Assembly (NCBI GenBank): GCA_964568955.1 | Contig: CAZMSM010000001.1 | Span: 62,001-126,000, forward strand | DNA from: UBA1447 sp964568955 | Lineage (GTDB): Bacteria > Bacillota > Clostridia > Oscillospirales > Acutalibacteraceae | Reading direction: 5' to 3' | Length of the DNA stretch: 64,000 nt | In this document: piece by piece, positions 9,612 through 18,079 of the stretch | How positions within the stretch are numbered: the first letter of the stretch is position 1 | How the letters are laid out: the number at the start of each line of letters is the position of its first letter | Program-made: the position numbers and the translations under genes | Notes under the pieces: model-generated | The model's input: only the letters and a program-made list of their open reading frames with translations | What the model was told of the DNA's origin: nothing | The model's database searches: none

Positions 9612-11083
9612 CTTTGCGTGTATTGGGACATACGTTTCATTATGAAATGGAAAACATATGCCGTGTTTTTTTCCCGCAAGAAAAGATTAATGTCGTTTAT
9701 TTTGAAGATGGGCAATCCGATGAGAAAATCGCAAATACGGTGATGGAAAGAACGGGTGACAGTGTTACTATATCCGTAAGGATTGATATCAAATCGGAAT
9801 CGGTAACCCGAACAAGCATAATTAAAGATACAGACAAGGTCGATATGCCCGAGTATGAAAGACAGATGGCTTTGGCGCTTTATACTGCCTTGGCAAAAAT
9901 TACCGGCTATACCCCCGGTTGGGGAATCCTTACAGGTGTTCGCCCAACTAAGTTAATGACTGCGCAGATTAAACAGCAAGGTGAAACAAAAGCAATCGAT
10001 TATTTTAAAGAAAAGCTGCTTGTTTGCAACGAAAAGACCGAACTCGCTTTGTCGGTTGCCAAGAATGAAGAGAAAATTATCGAAAGAGCAAGAAAAGATT
10101 CCTTTAGCTTATATATCGCCATTCCTTTTTGCCCTTCACGTTGCAGTTATTGCTCTTTTGTCTCACACTCGATAACCGGGCAGAAGGCTCAACATTTAAT
10201 TGCCGGATATGTCGTCAATCTTTGCAAAGAAATTGCGTCTATTGGAGAAACGGCTGATCGGTTAGGCCTCAAACCACAGACCGTATATTTCGGGGGAGGC
10301 ACACCTACCATCCTTGACGAAACGGATTTGGAGACTCTTCTAGAACAAGTAAAGAGAAGCTTCAATCTTTCGGATGTCGAGGAATACACGATTGAAGCCG
10401 GCCGACCGGATACAATTTCTGTGCAAAAACTGAATCTAATGAAAAGATACGGTGTCTCTCGAATCAGTATAAACCCGCAGAGCTTTAATGATACTGTGCT
10501 CGAAACGGTACAAAGAAAGCACACATCAGCGTGCACGATTGACGCTTTTGAACTTACAAAAGATGTTGGGTTTCATTCAATAAATATGGATCTGATAGCC
10601 GGGTTACCGGGAGAGACACATGACAGTTTTATCAACTCTTTAAATATTGCGGTGGGGCTCGGGCCTGAAAATATTACAATTCATACCTTGTCACTAAAGC
10701 GTTCTTCTTCACTATCTTTGCAAGAAAACATATCTTTTGATGGCAAGGCAGTATCTGTAATGCTTCGTGATGCGAAAATTAAGCTTGAAAGCAACCATTA
10801 CGTACCCTACTATATGTACAGGCAAAGCCTTTCTCCCGGAAACAACGAGAATACCGGCTGGTGCGAAGAGGGTTATGAAAGCTTATATAATATTTTTATG
10901 ATGGAAGAGTGCCAAACCGTGCTGGCCGCCGGAGCCGGGGCGGTAACTAAACTGAAAGAACCGGGCGGTAACCACATTGAACGAATTTTCAACTTCAAAT
11001 ACCCTTATGAGTATAACAATCGGTTTGAAGAAATAATTGCACGAAAATCAAGAATTGTCCAATTTTATAATAAGTTTGGGTGA
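9608..11083 (+). CDS. hemZ: HemZ-type oxygen-independent coproporphyrinogen III oxidase-like radical SAM protein
   Basis: A 491-residue radical SAM enzyme. The N-terminal 165 residues match the HemZ-specific extension, and the radical SAM cluster motif CxxxCxxC is C175, C179, C182 (CPSRCSYC). GGGTPT and the downstream HemN-like blocks follow. HemZ family members are annotated as coproporphyrinogen III dehydrogenases, but many HemN-like proteins have other functions, including heme handling, and no other heme genes are nearby. It is the last gene of the rel-dtd-MBL-hemZ run. Confidence 0.88.
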   Translation: MTLRVLGHTFHYEMENICRVFFPQEKINVVYFEDGQSDEKIANTVMERTGDSVTISVRIDIKSESVTRTSIIKDTDKVDMPEYERQMALALYTALAKITGYTPGWGILTGVRPTKLMTAQIKQQGETKAIDYFKEKLLVCNEKTELALSVAKNEEKIIERARKDSFSLYIAIPFCPSRCSYCSFVSHSITGQKAQHLIAGYVVNLCKEIASIGETADRLGLKPQTVYFGGGTPTILDETDLETLLEQVKRSFNLSDVEEYTIEAGRPDTISVQKLNLMKRYGVSRISINPQSFNDTVLETVQRKHTSACTIDAFELTKDVGFHSINMDLIAGLPGETHDSFINSLNIAVGLGPENITIHTLSLKRSSSLSLQENISFDGKAVSVMLRDAKIKLESNHYVPYYMYRQSLSPGNNENTGWCEEGYESLYNIFMMEECQTVLAAGAGAVTKLKEPGGNHIERIFNFKYPYEYNNRFEEIIARKSRIVQFYNKFG

Positions 11084-11142
11084 ACGAACGAAGATGCAAT
11101 TGCTTTTAAATATTCTTCAAAAGAAGAAGGTTCCGGATTTAA

Positions 11143-11172
11143 TTGCCACTGGCGTGGGGACTGTGCTATAAT
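11143..11172 (+). promoter_or_regulatory. Sigma-A promoter with extended -10
   Basis: TTGCCA (11143-11148), an 18-base spacer and TATAAT (11167-11172), preceded by TG at the extended -10 position. It lies about 50 bases upstream of the small-protein gene and likely drives that gene and perhaps the flippase gene. Confidence 0.75.
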
Positions 11173-11221
11173 CTAAAAATCAAGTACAAAAATATTTGTG
11201 AAATTAAAAGGAGAAAGTCAA

Positions 11222-11521
11222 ATGAGCTTTTTTGATGATGCGGTGTCCGCCGCTAAAACTGTTGGGAAAAGTGTTGGCAAAAGAACAGAAGAAATTATTA
11301 TTATCTCAAAGAAAAAACTTGATGCTATCGAACTTGAAAATAAGTTGTCAAGGCTTTACGAAAAATTGGGAAAAATTTATTACTTGGATTTTGAGGGGAC
11401 TGCTGATGATTTGGCAGAGGAACCCGATGATTGTACCGATGTTGTGGCTGAAATTAATCAGGCAACGGCAAGCCTTAATGAATTAAGGGTAGAAATCGAA
11501 AATCTGTCAAAAAGCAAATAG
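11222..11521 (+). CDS. Small uncharacterised coiled-coil protein
   Basis: A soluble protein of 99 residues that I do not recognise by name. It starts MSFFDDAV, is rich in Lys and Glu, and appears helical, with a likely coiled coil over residues 15-55 and again at the C-terminus. It resembles the N-terminal helical part of clostridial small proteins that often carry zinc ribbons, but it has no cysteines. ATG at 11222 is preferred to 11198 because AAAGGAGA lies just upstream. It has its own strong promoter, so it may be well expressed. Function unknown. Confidence 0.75.
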   Translation: MSFFDDAVSAAKTVGKSVGKRTEEIIIISKKKLDAIELENKLSRLYEKLGKIYYLDFEGTADDLAEEPDDCTDVVAEINQATASLNELRVEIENLSKSK

Positions 11522-11553
11522 TCCAAACGAATATAAAACAGGGATGTGTCTTA

Positions 11554-13377
11554 TTGGCTCAACAAAAGAAACAGTCTGTGCTTAGAGGCGCGTTGGTTTT
11601 GTCAATGGCGGTTGTAGTTATTACAATAATCGGTGCCATTTACAAAATGCCTTTGACATCGTTGATAGGTGGGGTTGGCAGAGGCTACTACAACTCCGCT
11701 TATGAAATATTTACGCCCATTTATGCTATATCAATGGCAGGTTTGCCAATTGCCGTGGCAAGGATGGTTTCGGAAAACGTTGCTCTGAGACGTTACAGCG
11801 AAGCTCGAATGGTTCTAAAAACGGCGTTGCGGATGTTTTTTGTTATCGGAATTGCAGGCACAATTTTACTTCTCATCATTTCAATTCCATATACAAAATA
11901 CGTGGCCGGCCCAAGGAATTTGCCGGCAGTTCTTGCCATCGCTCCATCACTGTTCTTCTGCTGCATCATGTCCGCTTACAGGGGGTATTACGAAGGGCTT
12001 CAAAATATGAAGCCGACGGCAATTTCTCAAATTTTTGAAGCGGTTGCAAAACTCCTGGTCGGCTTGGGCGGAGCATACGCTATAGTTGCTATGGGTCTTA
12101 ATCAGTTTAATGTGGGGCTCATAAACGCTTCACAAGCGGCCCCGGGCAGCTTACCCGGTAAAATTATTGTGTTTGGGGAACCTGTAACTAACTTAGCTGA
12201 AGCTTACAGCGCAATTTACCCTATTGCCGCCGCCGGCGCAATCATAGGTGTAACATTTGGTACCATAGTCGGGACACTGTACTTAATGCTTCAGCACAAA
12301 GTCAAAGGGGATGGCTTTACTCCGGAAAATATTTTGAATTCGCCCCCCTCTGCGTCTAAAACAAGCATTGCCAAACGACTGGCAAGAATTGCCTTGCCTA
12401 TCCTTACAGGGGCATTGGTTTTTAGTGTAACGAATATGATTGATACCGTTACAATTCAGCGTCGCGTTGCCCATGCCATCAGCGTAAACCCGGAGATTAT
12501 TAAGTCGATGTATGACGCATCACTTACAGCGGCCAACACGCTTGACAGCGACCTGGTCAAATATTTATGGGGAGTTTACGGCGCATCCTCTGATTTTAAG
12601 AATCTTATCCCTATGTTTTTAGTTTCACTGGGTGTAAGTGCCTTGCCTGCTTTATCTGCCGCATGGGCAATTAAGGACAATAGGGTTATTAAAAAAACAA
12701 TTGAGTCTGTTTTAAGGATTACGATGCTCGTCGCTTTACCGGCCGGTATCGGTATTGGGGTCCTGGCAAAACCAATCCTCACCTTGATATACGGTTGGGG
12801 AGACAGTGCGGATATTATCCCTATTGCGGCACCTTTGGTTGCCACTTACGGCTTCGCATCGGCCATTATTTCGGTTTCTACACCGGTTACCAATATGCTT
12901 CAAGCTATAGGCAGAGCAGATATTCCTTTAAAAGCACTTATTGCAGGGGCATCTGCAAAAATTGTCAGTAATTATATTTTAGTCGGGACACCCAAATATA
13001 ATATAAAAGGTGCTCCTTTTGGTTCGGTGTTGTGCTATGTCATTATAGTGATTGTAAATTTATATTACCTTCAAAAAATTTCGAAAGTCAAGCCTAATTT
13101 TGTATCCGTCTATTTAAAACCACTTGTTTCATCTATCCTTTGCGGGCTTACCGCATGGTTTGCCTATTCATCGGTTGGTCAATTATTAGCTTCAAGCGGT
13201 GGCACACTCTCTATAAAAAACGTGGCAATAGCGACTGTTGTTGCCATCGTATCAGCCATAGTTGTGTATGTTATCAGCATCTTTTTAATAAAAGGGATTG
13301 TCAAAGAAGATATCATTGCTTTGCCTAAAGGAGAAAAAATTGCGAAAACGCTTGAAAAATATAGGTTATTGAGGTAG
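11554..13377 (+). CDS. Polysaccharide/lipid-II-type flippase, SpoVB/YabM family (MATE-like)
   Basis: A 607-residue integral membrane protein with about 14 hydrophobic segments, of the MOP exporter superfamily that includes SpoVB, YabM and MurJ. Characteristic features are the first helix ending in a GAIYKMPLTSLIG-like segment, YRGYYEGLQNMKPTAISQ and the late LQAIGRADIP block. It likely flips a lipid-linked sugar precursor across the membrane. The start is TTG at 11554 after a weak AGGGA. Its position before mazG and rqcP matches B. subtilis yabM, which supports that subfamily over SpoVB itself. Confidence 0.88.
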   Translation: MAQQKKQSVLRGALVLSMAVVVITIIGAIYKMPLTSLIGGVGRGYYNSAYEIFTPIYAISMAGLPIAVARMVSENVALRRYSEARMVLKTALRMFFVIGIAGTILLLIISIPYTKYVAGPRNLPAVLAIAPSLFFCCIMSAYRGYYEGLQNMKPTAISQIFEAVAKLLVGLGGAYAIVAMGLNQFNVGLINASQAAPGSLPGKIIVFGEPVTNLAEAYSAIYPIAAAGAIIGVTFGTIVGTLYLMLQHKVKGDGFTPENILNSPPSASKTSIAKRLARIALPILTGALVFSVTNMIDTVTIQRRVAHAISVNPEIIKSMYDASLTAANTLDSDLVKYLWGVYGASSDFKNLIPMFLVSLGVSALPALSAAWAIKDNRVIKKTIESVLRITMLVALPAGIGIGVLAKPILTLIYGWGDSADIIPIAAPLVATYGFASAIISVSTPVTNMLQAIGRADIPLKALIAGASAKIVSNYILVGTPKYNIKGAPFGSVLCYVIIVIVNLYYLQKISKVKPNFVSVYLKPLVSSILCGLTAWFAYSSVGQLLASSGGTLSIKNVAIATVVAIVSAIVVYVISIFLIKGIVKEDIIALPKGEKIAKTLEKYRLLR

Positions 13378-13416
13378 AATACTTATAAAGTTGAATTTTA
13401 AATGTTGGAGATAACA

Positions 13417-14220
13417 ATGACGAACAAGTTTGAGATTAAAGATCACTACAAATTTTATGATCTTGTAGACATAATTAACCTATTGAGAGCGCCCGGCGGA
13501 TGCCCTTGGGATGCAGAACAAACACACGAAAGTATTAAAAAAAACCTAATTGAGGAAACTTATGAGGTCATTGAAGCGATCAATAAAGCAAACAAAGAGA
13601 TGCTTTGTGAAGAACTCGGGGATTTGCTCATGCAGGTTGTTTTTCACGCTCAAATGGAAACGGAAAATCGGAGTTTTAACGTGGATGACGTTGCTGATGG
13701 AGTTTGTAAAAAGCTTATAGAAAGACATCCGCATATATTTGGCGACACCAATGTCAGTGGAGTTACAGAAGTGTTGACCAATTGGGAAGCGATTAAAAGA
13801 AAAACAAAAGGGCACAGTACGATAGGCGAAGCGATATTGTCGGTTCCGAAAGAGTTGCCGGCATTAATGCGAAGCTCGAAAATTCAAAAAAAAGCAGCTG
13901 ATTGCGGCTTTGATTGGCCGGACATAGACGGTGCTATACAAAAATTAGACGAAGAAGTTGTCGAGCTAAAAAATGCGATTACAAGTAAAGATTTAGAAAA
14001 CGCCCGAGAGGAGCTTGGAGATGTGCTCTTTTCCGTTGTAAATATATCCCGCTTTTTACGCTTTGATCCGGAAGAAGCACTGACCGAAGCTGCCGACAAG
14101 TTTGTGAAACGTTTCATCGTTGTTGAGGAACTTGCAGGCAAAGAAGGAATAGATATGAATACCGCGGGGCTTGAAAAATTAAATTTGCTCTGGGATATTG
14201 CTAAATCGAGAAAAGAATGA
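13417..14220 (+). CDS. mazG: Nucleoside triphosphate pyrophosphohydrolase MazG
   Basis: MazG hydrolyses (d)NTPs to monophosphates and pyrophosphate, a housecleaning function. Two tandem MazG domains are visible, each with the EExxE...ExxD metal motif: EETYE with EELGDLL in the first, and DEEVVE with EELGDVL in the second. The early block APGGCPWDAEQTH is typical. ATG at 13417, 6 bases after GGAG, is preferred over the upstream in-frame ATG at 13402, which lies 5' of that site; the result is 267 residues. Equivalent to the MazG part of B. subtilis yabN, with no methyltransferase domain fused. Confidence 0.95.
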   Translation: MTNKFEIKDHYKFYDLVDIINLLRAPGGCPWDAEQTHESIKKNLIEETYEVIEAINKANKEMLCEELGDLLMQVVFHAQMETENRSFNVDDVADGVCKKLIERHPHIFGDTNVSGVTEVLTNWEAIKRKTKGHSTIGEAILSVPKELPALMRSSKIQKKAADCGFDWPDIDGAIQKLDEEVVELKNAITSKDLENAREELGDVLFSVVNISRFLRFDPEEALTEAADKFVKRFIVVEELAGKEGIDMNTAGLEKLNLLWDIAKSRKE

Positions 14221-14226
14221 TATACT
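14198..14226 (+). promoter_or_regulatory. Sigma-A promoter for HU gene
   Basis: TTGCTA (14198-14203), a 17-base spacer and TATACT (14221-14226). It overlaps the end of mazG and lies 40 bases before the HU start codon, so HU can be transcribed independently of mazG. Confidence 0.7.
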
Positions 14227-14266
14227 CTTTGCAGTATTTCATAATAAATTAAACGGAGGAAAAAGA

Positions 14267-14545
14267 ATGAATAAGGCAGAACTCATCGCTGCGGTAGAAG
14301 CAAAAGGCGTAGACAAGAAAGAATCAGCAAAAGCGGTTGCAGCAGTTTTCGAATGCATTACCGAAGCCCTCTCACAGAAAACCCCGGAAAAGGTCCAGAT
14401 TATCGGATTCGGTACTTTTGAAGTACGCGATCGCGCAGCAAAACAAGGACGCAATCCAAAGACAGGCGAAACAATTCAAATCGCTGCTTCCAAATCACCG
14501 GCATTTAAGGCCGGCAAAGCGTTAAAAGACAGTGTAAACAAGTAA
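14267..14545 (+). CDS. hup: HU family DNA-binding protein
   Basis: Nucleoid-associated histone-like protein, 92 residues, the usual HU length. It has the N-terminal helices (MNKAELIAAV), the GFGTFEVRDRAA saddle and the conserved DNA-binding arm with GRNPKTGE. ATG at 14267 is chosen over an upstream in-frame ATG at 14198, because CGGAGGAAAAAG directly precedes it and homologs start there. It has its own promoter within mazG and a strong hairpin downstream. An HU gene between mazG and rqcP is a clostridial variation on the Bacillus yab order. Confidence 0.97.
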   Translation: MNKAELIAAVEAKGVDKKESAKAVAAVFECITEALSQKTPEKVQIIGFGTFEVRDRAAKQGRNPKTGETIQIAASKSPAFKAGKALKDSVNK

Positions 14546-14582
14546 AAAAATGGCAAAGGCGAAGCCCGGTTGCCGATAATTA

Positions 14583-14615
14583 TTATCAGGGGCACAATAA
14601 TTGTGCCCCTGATAA
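14583..14615 (+). terminator. Perfect inverted repeat downstream of HU (possible terminator or 3'-end hairpin)
   Basis: Arms of 15 bases, TTATCAGGGGCACAA and its exact reverse complement, flank a 3-base loop. It begins 37 bases after the HU stop and ends 5 bases before the rqcP ribosome binding site. There is no U-tract directly after the stem, so it may be a weak terminator, an mRNA-stabilising hairpin, or a brake on rqcP translation. Confidence 0.5.
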
Positions 14616-14633
14616 CGTATGGAGTCTTATTTT

Positions 14634-14873
14634 ATGAGATTGGATAAATATCTAAAAGTTAGCAGAATAATAAAGCGCAGAACGATTGCAAACGAAGTGT
14701 GTGACGCGAAGCATGTGTCGGTCAACGGCAAAAAGGCCAGGGCGTCCTATGAAGTAAAAATTAATGATGTGATTGAAGTGACGATGGGGTCAAACAATCT
14801 CAGAGTTCGGGTGCTAAGCTTAAATGAAACTGCTGATAAAAATAAAGCTTTAACAATGTACGAAGCATTATAA
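14634..14873 (+). CDS. rqcP: RNA-binding S4 domain protein RqcP (YabO)
   Basis: A 79-residue single S4 domain protein, MRLDKYLKVSRIIKRRT at the N-terminus with VNGKKARASYEV in the RNA-binding core. RqcP works with RqcH on the 50S subunit in bacterial ribosome-associated quality control, stabilising the tRNA-Ala positions during alanine tailing. ATG at 14634 is preferred over 14619 because GGAG sits 9 bases before it and family members begin with MRLDKYLK. The gene follows HU across a strong hairpin. Confidence 0.93.
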   Translation: MRLDKYLKVSRIIKRRTIANEVCDAKHVSVNGKKARASYEVKINDVIEVTMGSNNLRVRVLSLNETADKNKALTMYEAL

Positions 14874-14964
14874 GTCTATTTTCGCACAATATCCGATTTT
14901 GTTTGGAAATTATTATAATAATGATGCAAAAATGCATAAATCTTTAAGAATATTAAAATATTAC

Positions 14965-14994
14965 TTGATAATTTACTTTGGTATGATGTATACT
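14965..14994 (+). promoter_or_regulatory. Sigma-A promoter for divIC
   Basis: TTGATA (14965-14970), an 18-base spacer and TATACT (14989-14994), placed 50 bases upstream of the divIC start in the otherwise featureless 171-base rqcP-divIC gap. Confidence 0.65.
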
Positions 14995-15044
14995 TACTAA
15001 GGGATTGTGGTAATTGCTTTTTATTTTTACAGAGGTAATCATCA

Positions 15045-15347
15045 ATGGATGCAAAGAAAACACGAACAAGAACACACAGTTATATTTTATCAGTGGCGCT
15101 GTTGATGGCAGTGTCGTGGTTTTTGTTTTCGTGGGTAAATTTACAAGGCAAAATTCAACAACAAAAACAAACGATTGCTGTTGTTGTTGAAAAACGCGAA
15201 GAACTTGTTTTCGAAAATGCCGAGAAAAATAGAATTCTTGCGTCTGAAAACAGTTCCGAATATCTTGAGCGCAAGGCACGTGTAGAAAATGGACTGGTTT
15301 TGCCCGGTGAGAGAGTATACTACGATGCTACCCCGGGAAGTAATTAA
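15045..15347 (+). CDS. divIC: Septum formation initiator DivIC/FtsB family protein
   Basis: A 100-residue bitopic divisome protein. It has a short basic cytosolic tail, one transmembrane helix (about residues 13-31), a coiled coil rich in Glu/Lys/Gln, and the family's C-terminal block with YLERKARVENGLVLPGE. It should bridge early and late cell-division proteins with FtsL-type partners at the septum. It lies between rqcP and an S1-domain gene, as divIC does in B. subtilis (yabO-yabP-yabQ-divIC-yabR), but without yabP and yabQ. Confidence 0.93.
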   Translation: MDAKKTRTRTHSYILSVALLMAVSWFLFSWVNLQGKIQQQKQTIAVVVEKREELVFENAEKNRILASENSSEYLERKARVENGLVLPGERVYYDATPGSN

Positions 15348-15356
15348 GGAGGCTAA

Positions 15357-15824
15357 TTGGTTTTTATGCAGGTTGAGGTTGGAGCAGTATTAGAAGGTAA
15401 AGTTACAGGATTAACAAACTTTGGCGCTTTTGTTGAACTAGAGGGTGGAGTAACCGGCATGGTTCATATATCTGAAGTTGCCGGGTCATATGTTAATGAC
15501 ATTAAAGATCACCTTGCGATGAATCAAGCCGTCAAGGTCAAGGTTTTGACCGTTAATGATGACGGGAAAATTAGTTTGTCCATCAAAAGGGCAATTGAGC
15601 CCGATCAGCAAGCACGCCCGCAAAGAACAAAAAGTGCTTCGACAAAAAGACCCAGCGGAAGCGTTTGGCAGGGGCCAAAATCAACCGCACTGAACGAGTC
15701 AGCATCCTTTGAAGATATGATATCAAAGTTCAAACAAGTCAGCGAAGAAAAAATGACAGATATTAAGCATTCAAACGAAGCTAAGCACGGCGGTGGGTAT
15801 TCACGAAGAGGCGGAAAACGATAA
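15357..15824 (+). CDS. yabR: S1 RNA-binding domain protein (YabR-like)
   Basis: A protein of up to 155 residues. The N-terminal S1 domain (about residues 5-75) has the typical GKVTGLTNFGAFVEL and ISLSIKRA strands; a basic, Ser/Thr/Gly-rich tail ends in GGYSRRGGKR. It probably binds RNA or the ribosome; its role is not established. AAGGAGG lies 4 bases before a TTG at 15357 and 13 before an ATG at 15366, so the start is uncertain by three codons. It follows divIC by 9 bases and ends at a strong terminator. Confidence 0.9.
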   Translation: MVFMQVEVGAVLEGKVTGLTNFGAFVELEGGVTGMVHISEVAGSYVNDIKDHLAMNQAVKVKVLTVNDDGKISLSIKRAIEPDQQARPQRTKSASTKRPSGSVWQGPKSTALNESASFEDMISKFKQVSEEKMTDIKHSNEAKHGGGYSRRGGKR

Positions 15825-15860
15825 AACGAAGGTTCTGTTTTTAAACTTGAACTTAAACGT

Positions 15861-15892
15861 ATAGGAACGGACTTTTGTCCGTTCCTATTTTT
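15861..15892 (+). terminator. Rho-independent terminator
   Basis: Arms ATAGGAACGGAC and GTCCGTTCCTAT form a perfect 12-bp stem with a TTTT loop, running into TTTTT. It closes the divIC-yabR transcript. Confidence 0.93.
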
Positions 15893-15917
15893 GAAAAGTC
15901 TAAAATAAGGAGACAAT

Positions 15918-17048
15918 ATGAAAATTATCAATGCAAAAATATTCACCATGTCCGGAGATGTGATTGATAACGGATATGTTGAATTTGATGATAAGATAAA
16001 TGATGTTGGCTTTTTTGACGGACCTGTTTTTGGGGATGAATTTGATGCGAATGGCGCAATGCTTTTCCCAGGTTTTATTGACGCTCATACGCATTTAGGG
16101 ATTTGTGAGGACTCGGTGGGTTTTGAAGGGGACGATTGCAACGAAAGTACGGATCCTTGCACCCCTCATCTTCGTGCTATTGACGCAGTAAATGTTTTCG
16201 ACATTTGCTTTACGGAGGCTTTACAAGCCGGGATCACCACGGTATTGACAGGACCGGGAAGCGCCAACCCCATAGCCGGTCAATTTATTGCCATTAAAAC
16301 ATATGGTTCATGTGTGGATCAAATGATTGTTAAGGCACCCGTGGCGATGAAGATGGCTTTGGGTGAAAACCCAAAAACGGTTTACAACGAAAAAAAGTCA
16401 ACGCCGAGCACCAGAATGGCAACTGCGGCAATCATTCGCGAACAGTTAACCCGTGCCAAAGAATACATACAAAAAAGAAGTATTGACAGCGACGAAAAAT
16501 TTGATGCAAAGCTTGAAGCACTGTCGCAGCTTTTTAAAGATAACTTGCCGGCCCATATCCATGCCCACAGAGCGGATGATATTTTTACCGCGGTGAGGCT
16601 TGCTGAAGAATTTAACTTCCAATACTCCATTATTCATTGCACGCAAGGGCATCTTCTTGCGCAGGAGCTTGCGAAAAGAGGGGTTACGGTAATGAGCGGC
16701 CCGCTTCTGGCTGACCGTAGCAAGCCGGAATTAAAGGGCTCAACGCCCGCAACACCCGGTGTTTTATCAAAAGCCGGAATAAAAACAGCAATCATAACGG
16801 ATCATCCGGTTATCCCCATACAATACTTACCGTTGTGCGCAGGTCTTGCTGTCCGGGAAGGTATGGATTATTATGAAGCGCTCAAATCAATAACACTTTG
16901 GCCGGCCGAAATTTGTGGTATCTCCGATCGAGTTGGTTCAATTGCAAAAGGAAAAGATGCCGACATGACCCTTTTCCGTCAAGATCCGTTGACTTTAGCG
17001 GCAAAACCTGTGGCTGTTGTAGCAGCAGGTAAGTTTATTAAGCTATAA
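15918..17048 (+). CDS. Amidohydrolase family protein (cytosolic, substrate unknown)
   Basis: A 376-residue metal-dependent hydrolase of the imidazolonepropionase/dihydroorotase-like superfamily. Visible are the beta-sandwich start (MKIINAKIFTMSGD), PGFIDAHTH with metal ligands H57 and H59, later His residues in HAHRADD and IIHCTQGH, and an Asp in ITDHPV. The C-terminal GSIAKGKDADMTLF block is typical. No signal peptide is seen. Similar clostridial proteins are annotated only as amidohydrolases, and the flanking terminator and unrelated neighbours do not point to a substrate. Confidence 0.88.
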   Translation: MKIINAKIFTMSGDVIDNGYVEFDDKINDVGFFDGPVFGDEFDANGAMLFPGFIDAHTHLGICEDSVGFEGDDCNESTDPCTPHLRAIDAVNVFDICFTEALQAGITTVLTGPGSANPIAGQFIAIKTYGSCVDQMIVKAPVAMKMALGENPKTVYNEKKSTPSTRMATAAIIREQLTRAKEYIQKRSIDSDEKFDAKLEALSQLFKDNLPAHIHAHRADDIFTAVRLAEEFNFQYSIIHCTQGHLLAQELAKRGVTVMSGPLLADRSKPELKGSTPATPGVLSKAGIKTAIITDHPVIPIQYLPLCAGLAVREGMDYYEALKSITLWPAEICGISDRVGSIAKGKDADMTLFRQDPLTLAAKPVAVVAAGKFIKL

Positions 17049-17084
17049 AAGGGGTGCTTATAAAAGATATGGAGTGGGTGCTTT

Positions 17085-17927
17085 GTGCGAGAAGTTGATG
17101 TAAAAATAATTGAACAAAACATAAGGGACATGTGCATTCAATCCAATCTTTTTTTGCCCGATGATTTGGTTGCGTGCATAGAATGTACTGCTCAGGCTCA
17201 ATGCGATGAACCGGCAGCAAGTATTATGAAAGACATTGCGGAAAATCTCGAATGTGCCAGAGAATTCAACATTCCGATTTGCCAGGATACAGGTCTCGTT
17301 GTTGTTTTTGTCGAAATCGGGCAAGATGTTCATTTGATCGGGGGCGATCTTAATGAGTCCATTCATGCGGGTGTTTCGGCAGGCTATACTCAGGGGTATT
17401 TGCGTTGCTCTATCGTTAAAGACCCCTTTATGAGAGAAAACACGGGCGACAATACCCCGGCGATTATTTATACAAAGATTGTAAAAGGCGATGCGATGAA
17501 ACTCACAGTTGCCCCAAAAGGCTTTGGCAGTGAAAATATGAGTAAACTTAAAATGTTTAATCCAACAGCCGGTAAAGAAGATGTTGCTGAATTTATTTTA
17601 GACACTGTTCTTAAAGCGGGTAGCAATGCCTGTCCGCCGATGGTTATCGGCATAGGGATTGGTGGGAACTTTGAATATTGCGCATATCTGGCAAAAAAAG
17701 CCTTATGCAGACCGGTTTCCGAAAAAAATACTCAAGCGGATTATGCACAAATGGAATCGGAACTTTTACAGCGCATAAACTGTCTGGATATTGGCCCTCA
17801 GGGTTTTGGTGGCGAAACAACTGCGTTTTCTGTAGCGATAGAGGTAGCGCCCACACATATTGCCGGTTTGCCTGTTGCGGTTAATATTGGCTGTCATGTT
17901 ACGCGACATATTTCGGTCGTTATTTAG
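17085..17927 (+). CDS. Class I fumarate hydratase/L-tartrate dehydratase alpha subunit
   Basis: A 280-residue protein of the Fe-S dependent hydro-lyase alpha family (TtdA/FumA N-terminal part). The three probable [4Fe-4S] ligands are present: C66 (ICQDTG), C183 (ACPP) and C270 (IGCH), as are GSENMS and GIGIGG. In two-subunit enzymes the beta subunit normally follows at once; here the next gene is hpf and no beta subunit is found in the window. The start is GTG with GGAG 10 bases upstream. Substrate (fumarate, tartrate or another hydroxy acid) cannot be decided. Confidence 0.9.
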   Translation: MREVDVKIIEQNIRDMCIQSNLFLPDDLVACIECTAQAQCDEPAASIMKDIAENLECAREFNIPICQDTGLVVVFVEIGQDVHLIGGDLNESIHAGVSAGYTQGYLRCSIVKDPFMRENTGDNTPAIIYTKIVKGDAMKLTVAPKGFGSENMSKLKMFNPTAGKEDVAEFILDTVLKAGSNACPPMVIGIGIGGNFEYCAYLAKKALCRPVSEKNTQADYAQMESELLQRINCLDIGPQGFGGETTAFSVAIEVAPTHIAGLPVAVNIGCHVTRHISVVI

Positions 17928-18079
17928 CAAACTATAATAAGGCTTGTATTTTGGAGAACCGGAGTTTATTAACAGATTATTATTTTTATATCTTTAAATT
18001 TGTCCGGATTTATGGTATCATTTGATTACAATCCCATTGCACTATTTAAAGGGGTTAGTTTTTAGAAGGGGATGACATT

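Noticed and set aside
17993..18021. TTTAAA and TATCAT as an hpf promoter
   Set aside because: Spacing is right at 17 bases, but the -35 match is poor; hpf surely has a promoter in 17928-18070, but I cannot place it.
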